A stretch of DNA of 64,000 nt from Cohnella sp. CFH 77786 (lineage in GTDB: Bacteria > Bacillota > Bacilli > Paenibacillales > Paenibacillaceae), in contig NZ_WJIB01000004.1 in assembly GCF_019400745.1 (NCBI RefSeq), positions 1 through 64,000 on the forward strand. Reading direction: 5' to 3'. Every line of letters begins with the position of its first letter. Position 1 is the first letter of the stretch. The translations under genes were made by a program, and so were the position numbers. Below the pieces are notes generated by a model that saw nothing but the letters and a program-made list of their open reading frames with translations, was not told the origin of the DNA and did no database searches. This document shows, piece after piece, positions 15,729 to 24,678 of this stretch.

Positions 15729-17477
15729 TCAGGCATCCCAAATGAGGCTGATGACCGTACCTTGTCCCTGCTTGGAATCAACCTCGATTCGGCCGCCCAT
15801 CGCGTGGACCAGCTCTTTGGTTACCGCCATGCCGAGTCCGCTGCCTTCCATTTCGCTTTCCGTACTCGTTCCCCGGTAGTAACGGTCAAACAATCTGCCC
15901 AACGTCTGCGGATTCATCCCTTGGCCGTTATCCCTGAAGTCAACGCGCCATCCCTTGGAGGACAGCTTGGTCAATTCAATCTCAATCGTGGTGCCTAGAG
16001 GGTTATGCATCAGCCCGTTGGCTACGATATTTTGAACGATTCGGTCAAACCAAGGCGGGTGAACGGCCGCCTTCACGGGATCGGACGGAGTCGAACAACG
16101 AATTTGCCTGCCCTCGTAAGCGGGATGCGCCGCGGCACGTTCTACGGATTCGGTCAACAACGCGCCGATGTCCGCCGTATCGAAAGAGACCGGAACATCC
16201 CCGCTTCTCAAGCGGTACGTCAGAGCAAGGTCATTGATCAATTTATCCATGTAGCCCGTCTTCTCCACGATCTTGGACGCGTACTGGCGCACTTCTTCCT
16301 CGGACCAGCGATACCTCTCCGCCTCCAGCAGATGGGCGAATCCTTGGATGGAGGCAATCGGCGTCTTCATGTCGTGCGTAACCCCCGCGATCCACTCTTC
16401 CCGGTTCCGCTGCGTCTGTTCCACCGTATTCTTGCCTGCCTGAAGCGTCGCGGCAAGGGCATGAATCGATTCCATGATCTCTCCGAAAACGCGGTATTTG
16501 CGCTTCCATTCTCCTTTGCGGTTTCTACCGCTTTCCTTGCCCTTCACATGCGTGTACTCGGTGTAATCGCCCTGCCCCAGCTTGTGGATCCACCCCAGCA
16601 TCAATAAGATCGGCGTTCCAAAGCGGTTCGCATACCAGAGGGAAAGCAGCGTGAAAACGAACAAGGACGATAGGAGAAAGGCCGCGATTCCGATGATCAT
16701 GACCTGCACTTCCGAATGGATGAACGGAACATCGTCTGCTTCACCGCCGCTTCGGTACGGCGGATACTGAATGACCCAGGTTAGTCCGGTCCTGTCGTCA
16801 TATTGCGTGTCCATCTCCATGCCGGAGAATTCCGGATTGTGGGCCCGCATCGCCAGTTCCTGAAGCGTGTAGGAGGCCAGCGCATCGTCGGGCTTCCCCC
16901 ACGAAGAGATCTCCTTGCCCTCCCGGTCAAGGACTTGAACCCAACCTTCTATGCCGTTTAGTAAACGGATCGTCTGATCGGAAAAAGCAATTCGATGATC
17001 CGACAGCCGGCCATCATCGATGACGCGCCCGAGCAGATCTTCGGTTGAAGATCGAGCGCCATACAGCAAGGTAAACAGGCGGCCGTCCTTCTCCTGGATC
17101 CACAGCCCTAACCGATAGGGAAACGGCTCATTGCCGATCCAGTAATCGATGAGTTGTCCGGGAATATAGCGGGCAGGCAAATCATTCGGAGCGTTGAAGG
17201 ATTGAAGGACATTTCCCTTCTCGTCCAGGTTTTGCAGCCACCCCCCGTCCTCTCGCAAACGTCGAAGCAGCTCCGGGTCCACGATCAGACCTCGGGAGTC
17301 GACGTCCGATTCCGCAATCATACGCGATATCCCCAGCGGCGCGAAGTTTCGGCGAATTTCGATGTCTGTCAGCTTTCCCAACATCCAGACGACGATGAGG
17401 ACAGCAAACACCGTGAGCAGTGCTCCCGCCGCTGCCAATTGCAGCACAAACCGAATCGCCAGCCGCCTACGTATCAC
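15729..17477 (-). CDS. Membrane sensor histidine kinase
   Basis: A 582-residue kinase. There are two membrane segments (about residues 10-32 and 258-283) bracketing a 220-residue extracellular sensor, then a HAMP-like linker, a HisKA domain with the phosphorylated His in GVTHDMKTPIASIQGFAHLL (about residue 375), and a HATPase domain with N box (QNIVANGLMHNP), G1 (FRDNGQGM) and G2 (GSGLGMAVTKELV). The 5' end overlaps the response regulator stop by about 11 bases, so they form one operon. The signal is unknown; the divergent peptidase lipoprotein gene is a possible target. Confidence 0.92.
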   Translation of the reverse strand: MIRRRLAIRFVLQLAAAGALLTVFAVLIVVWMLGKLTDIEIRRNFAPLGISRMIAESDVDSRGLIVDPELLRRLREDGGWLQNLDEKGNVLQSFNAPNDLPARYIPGQLIDYWIGNEPFPYRLGLWIQEKDGRLFTLLYGARSSTEDLLGRVIDDGRLSDHRIAFSDQTIRLLNGIEGWVQVLDREGKEISSWGKPDDALASYTLQELAMRAHNPEFSGMEMDTQYDDRTGLTWVIQYPPYRSGGEADDVPFIHSEVQVMIIGIAAFLLSSLFVFTLLSLWYANRFGTPILLMLGWIHKLGQGDYTEYTHVKGKESGRNRKGEWKRKYRVFGEIMESIHALAATLQAGKNTVEQTQRNREEWIAGVTHDMKTPIASIQGFAHLLEAERYRWSEEEVRQYASKIVEKTGYMDKLINDLALTYRLRSGDVPVSFDTADIGALLTESVERAAAHPAYEGRQIRCSTPSDPVKAAVHPPWFDRIVQNIVANGLMHNPLGTTIEIELTKLSSKGWRVDFRDNGQGMNPQTLGRLFDRYYRGTSTESEMEGSGLGMAVTKELVHAMGGRIEVDSKQGQGTVISLIWDA

Positions 17478-18195
17478 CGGAACGTTCCCCTTTTGGCCGA
17501 ATCAGCTTATACCCCATGCCCCTGACATTCACCAGATGCTCGGGCTTGGAGGGATCCCGTTCGATCCTCTCGCGGATTCGATGGATATGCACCATGACGG
17601 TATTGTCTTCGCTCAGCATATCCTCTCCCCACACGCGTTCGTACAGCTCCCTCTTGCTGAAGATTCGGTTCGGATGCTTACAGAGAAACAAGAGCAGTTG
17701 AAAAACAAGTGAAGGACAATGCGAAATACGGCCTTCTACGGTGAGCGTTCCTTCCAAAGCATTCACCTGGAAACGGCCGAAGTCGTAAATATCGGCGGTC
17801 CGGTGCTCTTGCGGCGGTTTGGACATCAGATACCGGCGCAGCTGAGCCTGCATCCTCGCCACGACCTCAAGCGGATTAAACGGCTTCGTGATATAATCGT
17901 CCCCGCCTACCGCGAATCCGGATAATTTATCGAAATCGGATGTTCTCGCCGTTAAGAACAGGACGGGAGCATCCGTCGTCCTGCGAATGAACGGACAAAT
18001 GTCGAGGCCGCTGGAGCCCGGCATCATCACGTCGAGCAGCACGATATCGTATCGTTTCCGCTCACATGCCGCTAGCGCGGTTTCCCCGTCATAGGCGGTA
18101 TCGATGTCCGTGAATCCTTCTTTGCGCAGCACGGTATCCATGATTTCCACGATCGCACGTTCATCGTCGACAATCAGGATTTTGGCGTCCTTCAT
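17467..18195 (-). CDS. OmpR-family response regulator
   Basis: A 242-residue regulator with a receiver domain (ILIVDDERAIVE acidic pair; phosphorylated Asp in YDIVLLDVMMPGSSG, about residue 54; Lys in YITKPFNPLEV) and a C-terminal winged helix (NRIFSKRELYERVWGED...VMVHIHRIRERIE...VRGMGYKL). It is the cognate partner of the kinase downstream. The start at 18195 follows a CCTGGAGTG-type ribosome site. Upstream, towards the divergent peptidase gene, TTAAACGAGAATTAAAG near 18310 contains a direct ATTAAA repeat that could be its binding site. Confidence 0.93.
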   Translation of the reverse strand: MKDAKILIVDDERAIVEIMDTVLRKEGFTDIDTAYDGETALAACERKRYDIVLLDVMMPGSSGLDICPFIRRTTDAPVLFLTARTSDFDKLSGFAVGGDDYITKPFNPLEVVARMQAQLRRYLMSKPPQEHRTADIYDFGRFQVNALEGTLTVEGRISHCPSLVFQLLLFLCKHPNRIFSKRELYERVWGEDMLSEDNTVMVHIHRIRERIERDPSKPEHLVNVRGMGYKLIRPKGERSGDT

Positions 18196-18385
18196 CCGTC
18201 ATCACTCCAGGTAAGGATGCGTCTATTGTACCATGTGAGATGAACGGAATTGGAAATGGAATCTTACCGTTACCTTAATTTTCACTTCATGCTCCGTCGG
18301 AAGATTAAACGAGAATTAAAGAACCGTTTCATAGAAGGAAAGCTTCTTAAGCTACACTGATCCTACCTGGAAGCGAGGGAGGATC

Positions 18386-19057
18386 ATGGGGATGAAAAGA
18401 GAATCCAGAAGTATCTTGTCTTGCCGGGGAGCGGTCTTCTTAGCGTCACTTGTTCTCGTTATCGCCGGCTGCAGCGGCAAAGATGACGGCCATGAGGAAA
18501 AGGAGGAGATTACCATGGCTGGGCAGAAGATTTTCGGTCGATGGGTCAAGATTTCGTATCCGACGTGGAGACGTTCCGGCAAACCTCGGCTATACGGCTG
18601 AACGGGTATGACTCACGGGTATGGGAGGATCAAACCGGGCGAAAGGGATTGACCGCGGCCATAGACGACAAAGGGACGATCGCCGGCATTCGAATCCTCC
18701 CTCATACCCCTCATCCCGAGACCGACGATGCATACTCGAAGACCGTTTTCGATTTTCCGTTTGAAGGGGAATGGCTGGTTTTCTGGGGAGGGCACAACAT
18801 TCTGCTCAACTACCACTACGAGTTTGAACCCGTGCGTTATGCCTATGATTTTCTGAAAGAGAGAAACGGCTATAGTTACGAGGGGGATCCGAAGCGGAAC
18901 GAAAGCTACTTCGCCTTCGATCAAGACGTTCTCGCTCCGGCAGAGGGCGTCGTGGCGGCGGCAGTCGACGGCAGCCCGGATAATAAGCCTGTAGGCCAAG
19001 TGGACGAAACACGGCCGGCAGGAAACATGGTGGCCATCCTGCATCGCAACGGCGAAA
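18386..19057 (+). pseudogene. M23-type peptidase lipoprotein gene, cut by prophage
   Basis: The gene opens with a lipoprotein signal (ATG 18386 behind GGGAGG; lipobox VIAGC). After about 50 codons the frame shifts: AGQKIFGRW leaves one frame and GQDFVSDVETFRQTS continues in another. The second frame leads into FAFDQDVLAPAEGVVAAAVDG and NMVAILHRNGE, the start of an M23/LytM endopeptidase domain. At 19058 the sequence changes to the TGTGG end of the Mu-like prophage, before the HxH zinc motif. No remainder of the gene is found at the other prophage end. It is therefore broken twice. Confidence 0.75.
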
Positions 19058-19533
19058 TGTGGGGTATCACTGAATATGAGAAAAACTAAACCCCGTTACA
19101 TCCCGTGATCGGACGTTACCGGGTGTTACAAAAACCCAATAAAATAAAGGAAATGTGAGTGCGTGAGTGTGTCCAGTATGGATAGAGGACGACCTGACGG
19201 AGTGAGACGAAATTCCGCCGGATCGCCCTCTTTTTGTTGTTTCAGCCGGACGAGTAACGCATCGACGCGCGGATGTCTGCAAAATCGTTAGAACCCGCGT
19301 TACTACGGCGTTAGCGGCGTTACTGGCCGCGCGGCAACGATCCAAAATCGGCCCGAAACGGCCCGGATCGCCGCAGTTATTTTCGCAACTTATTATCGCA
19401 ACCAGCGCGCATTTTCGCAACCAAAGCAAAACCCGCGCCGCTGCTGGGTTTTCAGCTTTTTCGCACGGCCTCGCCCGCCGCCATTTTCGCAACCGCAAAA
19501 ATGATATAAAAATCTATCATAATCGACAAAAAA
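19058..19533. repeat. Prophage left end with transposase-site repeats
   Basis: No gene is supported here. The terminal TGTGG repeat is followed by TATGAGAAAAAC, equivalent to TTTGCGAAAAAA at the right end. Four inner copies of ATTWTCGCAAC lie at 19379, 19392, 19411 and 19483, inverted relative to the terminal one. This matches the multi-site ends bound by MuA. GTTAC pentamers also recur (about 19096, 19113, 19125, 19300, 19319). Confidence 0.75.
19184..19235 (+). terminator. Imperfect hairpin with T-tract at the left end
   Basis: GAGGACGACCTGACGGA and TTCCGCCGGATCGCCCTC pair with a few mismatches, followed by TTTTTG. It could stop host transcription entering the prophage from the interrupted peptidase gene. 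Confidence 0.45.
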
Positions 19534-19956
19534 TTAAGCCGATTCATGTTTTGCGGCGGCCTCTTCGCGTTCGCTTCCATTCGTCGATCTGGACAACGTT
19601 CCCGTCCTGTCTCGCGGGTGATCTTGACCAGACAACAACCCTTCGATATACCCTTCTGCTTTGATCTGATTACCCACCGTCAGTTGTTGAAATTTAGCAA
19701 GGAGTACCAGCGCATCTGGCGAAGGAAGCTCTTCCTGATGTGAAATTACACCAGAAACTCTTTCTTTCCCTGTCAACAACCAATCGGTAGAAACATCGAA
19801 GTATTCGGCGAGCATAATGATAATATCAATTCCAGGCTTCATTTCATCACGCTCAAACCTACTCAAATTATTGAAATTTAATATTTCCATCAGCTGCCTC
19901 TGTTTCAATCCCTTAGATTCGCGTAAAAAGGCGATTCTCTTTCCTAAGGTATCCAC
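19534..19956 (-). CDS. XRE-family prophage repressor
   Basis: A 140-residue protein with an N-terminal helix-turn-helix: LGKRIAFLRESKGLKQRQLMEILNFNNLSRFERDEMKPGIDIIIMLAEYFDVSTDWLLTG, the standard XRE layout for lysogenic repressors. The C-terminus is polar and shows no protease domain. It is transcribed leftward, away from the early genes, as is the Mu c repressor. Two ATGTRAAWWYACAT dyads in the intergenic region are its likely operators. Confidence 0.88.
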   Translation of the reverse strand: MDTLGKRIAFLRESKGLKQRQLMEILNFNNLSRFERDEMKPGIDIIIMLAEYFDVSTDWLLTGKERVSGVISHQEELPSPDALVLLAKFQQLTVGNQIKAEGYIEGLLSGQDHPRDRTGTLSRSTNGSEREEAAAKHESA

Positions 19957-19989
19957 TATGTAAGTTCACCTCATTCCCATACTTAATTG

Positions 19990-20040
19990 ATGTAAAAACA
20001 CATTTTATTCGTTGACATGATGTGAATTTACATTTACAAT
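19990..20040 (+). promoter_or_regulatory. Early promoter with two repressor operators
   Basis: TTGACA (20012-20017), a 17-base spacer and TACAAT (20035-20040) form a consensus-like rightward promoter. The dyad ATGTGAATTTACAT (20020-20033) fills its spacer, and a second one, ATGTAAAAACACAT (19990-20003), lies just upstream on the repressor side. Bound repressor would block early transcription directly. Confidence 0.8.
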
Positions 20041-20169
20041 TGCAATAGATAGAAAAGTACATCACACAGCGATTCTATCACACCTAAGAAGTCACAAACA
20101 GTCGATCTTTGAAAACTGAATACGAGAATCCGAGATTTTCACGCCTCAAACGGAAGAAGGTGAGACAAA

Positions 20170-20484
20170 ATGAACAAACTGCTTCAGGATCAACGCGAGG
20201 CATCGGCTGCGATCGTCCGGGAACTTCTCGGAGACATCCAGCTGAATGTGACGGAAGGTGAATTTGCCGTATCCTTCGCAATCGAAGAAGCGATGGAAAG
20301 CTATGCGGACCTGTTAAAAAGGCAGGAGCAAGAGCTGATCGCCGAGCTGCATCGCACGGTGCTCCACTTGAGCGCCAAGATCGCCGCGACGCGCAACCTG
20401 TGGAAGATCGCGGTTCACGAAACCGGCAAGCAGCAAGGCTTGAGGATGGCAGAAGACAGCAACGAAAGGGGTGAATCAGCATGA
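20170..20484 (+). CDS. Hypothetical early phage protein
   Basis: A 104-residue acidic, mostly helical protein (MNKLLQDQREASAAIVRELLGD...) beginning at ATG 20170 behind GGAAGAAGGTGAG. It is the first gene of the rightward early unit and overlaps the next start by 4 bases. I recognise no domain. The position suggests a role early in the lytic choice. Confidence 0.7.
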   Translation: MNKLLQDQREASAAIVRELLGDIQLNVTEGEFAVSFAIEEAMESYADLLKRQEQELIAELHRTVLHLSAKIAATRNLWKIAVHETGKQQGLRMAEDSNERGESA

Positions 20485-20693
20485 GGAAGCGTCAGCTGTC
20501 GCCGCTTGGCATGGCAGTAAAAATGCGCCTGATCGAAGTGGGGAAAACGCAAGTCGAGCTCGCCAAAGAGATCGGCACCAGCGGCAAATACCTCCACCTG
20601 ATCCTGATCGGCGAACGATCCGGGAGAACCTTCATCCCCAAGATCGCCCAGGCGCTGGGGATGAGCCCGGATAAACTGGACAAGATTGCGTAA
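20481..20693 (+). CDS. Small XRE-type DNA-binding protein (Ner/Cro-like)
   Basis: A 70-residue protein that is almost entirely a helix-turn-helix: GMAVKMRLIEVGKTQVELAKEIGTSGKYLHLILIGERSG...IAQALGM. ATG 20481 overlaps the preceding stop by 4 bases. In Mu the small Ner protein occupies this place and turns down early transcription after induction; a similar job is inferred here. Confidence 0.8.
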   Translation: MRKRQLSPLGMAVKMRLIEVGKTQVELAKEIGTSGKYLHLILIGERSGRTFIPKIAQALGMSPDKLDKIA

Positions 20694-20929
20694 GAGCGAA
20701 GCAGCTTTCCTCCTGAAGGCGCTGGAGCTTTGTATCCGTCGGTAGCGTCCATCTACCGAGAGATCAAGTCAATGACAAGGCGGCGGCTTACTTCTTAGTG
20801 GATGGCGTTTTGCCGTCCAACTTCACGGAGCCGTCGAGTTTGACGGAACCGTCCATTTTCACGGTGTTTGCCATAGGCGTTCCCTCCTTTCCGGCTCCAG
20901 CGCCGTCAGGAGGGAAGCTGCCGCTCTTA
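20691..20929. repeat. Long inverted repeat around a mini-gene
   Basis: The arm at 20691-20729 (TAAGAGCGAAGCAGCTTTCC...) is nearly the reverse complement of 20893-20929 (...GGGAAGCTGCCGCTCTTA), about 36 bases with a few mismatches. The 160-base interior holds one small minus-strand ORF. The arrangement looks like an inserted cassette or a strong RNA stem. Confidence 0.75.
20788..20874 (-). CDS. 28-residue peptide with KLDGSV repeats
   Basis: A minus-strand ORF starts at ATG 20874 behind AAGGAGGGAACGCCT, a strong ribosome site, and encodes MANTVKMDGSVKLDGSVKLD followed by GKTPSTKK. The core is three tandem copies of K-(M/L)-D-G-S-V-like hexads. It is antisense to the early operon and lies inside the long inverted repeat at 20691-20929. 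No family is recognised; the start signal and the regular repeat argue that it is translated. Confidence 0.6.
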   Translation of the reverse strand: MANTVKMDGSVKLDGSVKLDGKTPSTKK

Positions 20930-21028
20930 CGAATCTATGAATCTATCGTACATCAAGCCCGCAGGGCATTCTACCAAATCACTTCATTAAATTACTTTAG
21001 GGAAAAGCCGCAAGAGAGGAGGGAACAC

Positions 21029-23026
21029 ATGCAGCTAGAACTGACCGTCACGCAAGTGTCGGAGCTCATGGGCGTGTCCAGCCAAGCGATCCGCAAGAAA
21101 ATCAAGGAAGGCGAGTTCGTCGCCAAGCAAGCGCAAAGGGCCGAAGGCAAGGGCCGTCCGGGCTACGTGATCCCCGTGTCCTCCCTCCCGGTCGATGTCC
21201 AGCGCAAGTTCTGGACGACGAGCGAAGTGGCCGCCGCATCCGATATCGGCCCCGCCGAGCCGGACAAGCCGGAACCGACCGGAATCCCGTACACGCTGGC
21301 GGAATTGGAACATGCCGTCGGCAAAGCGAAGTTCCGGGAGATGATGGCCGAGGCCGAATACAAGATGGAAATCGTCGAGCAGGCGATGAACCCGCCGAAA
21401 GGCGTCGAGCGAACGCTCTGGATCACTCGCCTGGCGAAGAAGTACGGCAAGAGCACGGCCACCCTTTACCGGGACATGGAAAGATTCGAGGAATGGGGGG
21501 TTTTGGGACTGATGAGGAAGTCGCGACTACTGACGCAAGGGCCGCAGCGGACTTCCATTGAACCCGAGGTCGAGAAGTTTATCCGCATGAAGTACCTGGA
21601 CCGGCGCAAGCCGAAATCGGCGCACATCTTCCGCGAAACAGTGAAATTCTGTGAGACAAACGGTTACAAGGAGCCGTCCCGCGCGAGCGTGTTCCGGTAC
21701 ATAAGCGACATGGAAGACTACGAGCCGGACCTGTGCTGCCTTGCTCGTGAAGGTGAGGAGGCATACTGGAAGAGATTCGCCGAGAAGGCGACCCGCAAGG
21801 AGCCGGAGTTCGTCAACCAGGTCTGGATGGGCGACCACCACAAGCTGGACCTGTTCATCAGCTATCGCGGGCGTGCGATCCGCCCGTGGCTGACCGTCTG
21901 GTTCGATGTATGCAGCCGCACCGTTGTCGGCTGGTGCCTCTCCGATCAGGCCAATGGTCGCACGATCGCCCTGGCGCTGCGCCACGCGCTGCTGCCGAAG
22001 AAGATCGTGAACGACGACGGCACCGAAGACACGCTGGAGATCGGCGGCATCCCCGGTATGCTCTACATCGACAACGGGGAGGACTACAAGGCGCAAGTAC
22101 GCGCCGGGAAAAAACATGAGGATTGGGAACTGTCGCGGGAAACGCGCGGCATCTGCGCATCGCTGGACATCAAGGTCCAGTTCGCGACGCCGTACCATCC
22201 CTGGGCGAAGGCGCACGTCGAGCGATTCTTCGGCACCTTCACCGATCAGTTCACGCGCTACCAGCCCGGCTGGTGCGGACCGAACAACGAAGACCGGCCC
22301 GAGGGCTTCGATGAGAAGATTGCCCACGAAAAGGGACAGCTGCTAAACCTCGAAGAGCTGTCGGAGCGCATCGAGGCGTATTTGTACGACTATCACACGA
22401 CGGTGCACCGGACGATCGGCATGGCACCGATGCAAAAGCATTTCTCCACACCGAAAATTCGCGAAGGCTTCGCCGACGAACGCGCCCTGGACATCTGTCT
22501 CATGGACGTGGAACGTGCGAGTGTATCCGCGAACGGTATCGAACGGTTCGGCACGCGGGGGCGTCCTCGCTGGTACTGGCACCCGGAACTGCCCGCCTAC
22601 GCCGGACAGAAGGTCATTATCCGCTACGACCCGAACCGGATCGGTGAGCTGCTCGTCTTCCACCCGAAGACCGGCAAGTACCTGTTCACGGCAACCAACA
22701 AGGAGCTGCTGGACTTCAACGCCACGAAGGACGACGTGCAGGAGTTTCTCAAGCGGCGCGCGGCCCGGCGCAAGCAGGTCAAGCAGATGCTGCACGAATC
22801 GCAGGCCACGCTCGAACAGGTCGTCAGCGAACGCCAGGGAGCCGGTGCCCGCATGAAGAGCGGATCGGTCAGCGGCGCGAAAAGCAACGTCCGGGCGATG
22901 CTCGGCACCGAGCAGGTCGTCAAGCAGCGTGAGGAGCAAGCGAAGCAAGGAAACAAGTCGAAACGCCCGGCCAAGACGGTCAGCGCGTTCGAGGAGTACA
23001 TCCTGCGCGAGGGCACGGAAGGATAA
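21029..23026 (+). CDS. Mu-type DDE transposase (MuA-like)
   Basis: The 665-residue transposase/integrase cuts the phage ends and joins them to target DNA. The N-terminus has a helix-turn-helix (LTVTQVSELMGVSSQAIRKKIKEGEF), then a second DNA-binding region (AKKYGKSTATLYRDMERFEEWG), the catalytic core with Asp in VWMGDHHKLDLF, Asp in GMLYIDNGEDYK and Glu in AKAHVERFFGTF, and a C-terminal beta-barrel and basic tail. I start at ATG 21029 behind GAGAGGAGGGAA; the longer open frame upstream overlaps the inverted-repeat cassette. The muB-like gene follows after 23 bases. Confidence 0.95.
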   Translation: MQLELTVTQVSELMGVSSQAIRKKIKEGEFVAKQAQRAEGKGRPGYVIPVSSLPVDVQRKFWTTSEVAAASDIGPAEPDKPEPTGIPYTLAELEHAVGKAKFREMMAEAEYKMEIVEQAMNPPKGVERTLWITRLAKKYGKSTATLYRDMERFEEWGVLGLMRKSRLLTQGPQRTSIEPEVEKFIRMKYLDRRKPKSAHIFRETVKFCETNGYKEPSRASVFRYISDMEDYEPDLCCLAREGEEAYWKRFAEKATRKEPEFVNQVWMGDHHKLDLFISYRGRAIRPWLTVWFDVCSRTVVGWCLSDQANGRTIALALRHALLPKKIVNDDGTEDTLEIGGIPGMLYIDNGEDYKAQVRAGKKHEDWELSRETRGICASLDIKVQFATPYHPWAKAHVERFFGTFTDQFTRYQPGWCGPNNEDRPEGFDEKIAHEKGQLLNLEELSERIEAYLYDYHTTVHRTIGMAPMQKHFSTPKIREGFADERALDICLMDVERASVSANGIERFGTRGRPRWYWHPELPAYAGQKVIIRYDPNRIGELLVFHPKTGKYLFTATNKELLDFNATKDDVQEFLKRRAARRKQVKQMLHESQATLEQVVSERQGAGARMKSGSVSGAKSNVRAMLGTEQVVKQREEQAKQGNKSKRPAKTVSAFEEYILREGTEG

Positions 23027-23049
23027 TCAATCAAAGGAGGTAATGCCAG

Positions 23050-24042
23050 ATGGCAGTAGCACAGCTGGTTCAATTCGAGGGGGACGTGTCCAAAGAAAGA
23101 ACCCTCCTCCAGAAGGTCGTTCAGGAAGAGGGCGCAAAGATCACAGATGTGGCTCGGGAACTGGGCAAGTCTCGGAGCACCATCTCCCTCTATATTAACG
23201 GAAAATATCCCGAAAGTGAAGAATTGCGGGAAACGGTCAGAAATTACCTGCGCAACATCGGCGTGTGGGAGGACGAGCAGGACGAGGTGGGACAAGCTCC
23301 CGCCGTCAGCTACATCACCGGCGCGGATGAGCTCCCCTTCATCGAGACAAGCGATGTCAAGCGGATGCGGTACGTGCTGAAGAAGGCCGCGACGAAGCAA
23401 AAGTTCGGCATCGTCGCCGGTGATCCCGGCCTCGGCAAGACCGAGACGCTGAAGAAGTACCTGCTAACGAATCCCGGCAGCGCGATCTACGTCCGCTGCA
23501 AGAGCACGCACACGGTCAAGAGCCTTCTTCAGGAACTGGCCGACGCGCTCGGCCTGCCGGATTACGGATCGGCCAGCCAGCTGACGCGCCGGATCGTGAA
23601 GCAGCTGAAGCGCACGCCTTTCTTCCTCATCTTCGACGAGGCCGATCTGCTGAAGTCGGCGGATAAATACGAGGCGCTGCGCGACATCTACGACGAAGCC
23701 GGGAACATCGGCGTCGCTCTGGTCGGCAATCTCGCCCTGGCGGAAATGTTCCTCGACTTCGCGGACATGCGCCCGGAGCTGAAGCGCTTGGCCGACCGCG
23801 CCCCGTTCCACCAGCGCCTGCAAGGGCCTTCCCGCGAGGAGGTCGAGCAGCTGCTCGAACGGGTGAACCTGACAAGCGGCGCGCGCAAGCTCATGATTCA
23901 GATCGCCCTCAACCCGCGCAAGGGCGGCCTGCGCAACTGCGTCGAGATTCTGGACGTGCTGCTGGACATGACCAAGGGCGAACCGATCACCGAAGAAATG
24001 GTCCTGCACATCGGCCAGATCAACCTGAACGCCAATGCGTGA
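23050..24042 (+). CDS. Transposition target ATPase (MuB-like)
   Basis: A 330-residue AAA+ ATPase that would bind target DNA and stimulate the transposase. The N-terminal helix-turn-helix (AKITDVARELGKSRSTISLYINGKYP) is as in MuB; Walker A is GIVAGDPGLGKTETLKKY and Walker B FFLIFDEADLL, with ALVGN as sensor region. The start at ATG 23050 follows AAAGGAGGTAATGCC. It sits directly behind the transposase, as in Mu. Confidence 0.93.
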   Translation: MAVAQLVQFEGDVSKERTLLQKVVQEEGAKITDVARELGKSRSTISLYINGKYPESEELRETVRNYLRNIGVWEDEQDEVGQAPAVSYITGADELPFIETSDVKRMRYVLKKAATKQKFGIVAGDPGLGKTETLKKYLLTNPGSAIYVRCKSTHTVKSLLQELADALGLPDYGSASQLTRRIVKQLKRTPFFLIFDEADLLKSADKYEALRDIYDEAGNIGVALVGNLALAEMFLDFADMRPELKRLADRAPFHQRLQGPSREEVEQLLERVNLTSGARKLMIQIALNPRKGGLRNCVEILDVLLDMTKGEPITEEMVLHIGQINLNANA

Positions 24043-24289
24043 GCAAGTACCAATGCAGCTGTTGCCGGAAGTGAAGCAATTTTTCGAGCGTTTCATCCAA
24101 GCCGTCACGGCCACCGTCCGCGCCATCGTGCAGGCGGTGGCGAAGCACTATCCGGCGCTTCGGGCGATCGTCGAGCGGGAAGACATCCGCCGGAAGCGGA
24201 TCAAGCAGCTGTCCTACCGGAAGAAGAGAAGTCAGGCCAAGAACTGGCGCAAGTGGCGCAAGCGAAGGAGGAGGCGGCCTGCGCGATGA
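24035..24289 (+). CDS. Small basic phage protein
   Basis: An 84-residue protein whose second half is strongly basic (IRRKRIKQLSYRKKRSQAKN, ending RRRRRPAR). It overlaps the end of the muB-like gene by 8 bases; a second possible start is ATG 24053. Its charge suggests nucleic-acid binding. I do not recognise a family. Confidence 0.6.
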   Translation: MREQVPMQLLPEVKQFFERFIQAVTATVRAIVQAVAKHYPALRAIVEREDIRRKRIKQLSYRKKRSQAKNWRKWRKRRRRRPAR

Positions 24290-24678
24290 AGGACAAGCGA
24301 CACGCCCGCCCCAAGTCCTCCCCGCCTCCGCAAATCAAGCCCTCACGCCGGGCAAAGCATGCCGAATGGGTGCGTTCCTGGCGACGGCGGGTCGCAGCCG
24401 CACGGGAACGCGGACGGGAACGCCGCCGCCTGTATGGGGGCAAACCTCTCCGCATTTACGATGTCGCATATGAAACGCCGGAAGGCGACATCCGCGTCGC
24501 ATATGTGGAAGGCGTGGTCGATGAGGCGGGTGCCGTCTCCTATGTGCTGGGGCGCTACGCTGTGGCCGACATCGTGAGAGTGATTCACACCGGGTACCTG
24601 AACCCGCCGCCGGAGCGCCCCGGCACGATGCCGGACGGCAAACCGAAGCTGGAACTAAAACTGGATGAATTGTGGTGA
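24286..24678 (+). CDS. Hypothetical phage protein, basic N-terminus
   Basis: About 130 residues starting at ATG 24286, which overlaps the previous stop in ATGA and has GGAGGAGG upstream. The N-terminal third is rich in Lys/Arg; the rest (LRIYDVAYETPEGDIRVAYVEGVVDEAGAVSYVLGRYAVADI) looks like a small beta-sheet domain. The family is unknown. Confidence 0.65.
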   Translation: MKDKRHARPKSSPPPQIKPSRRAKHAEWVRSWRRRVAAARERGRERRRLYGGKPLRIYDVAYETPEGDIRVAYVEGVVDEAGAVSYVLGRYAVADIVRVIHTGYLNPPPERPGTMPDGKPKLELKLDELW

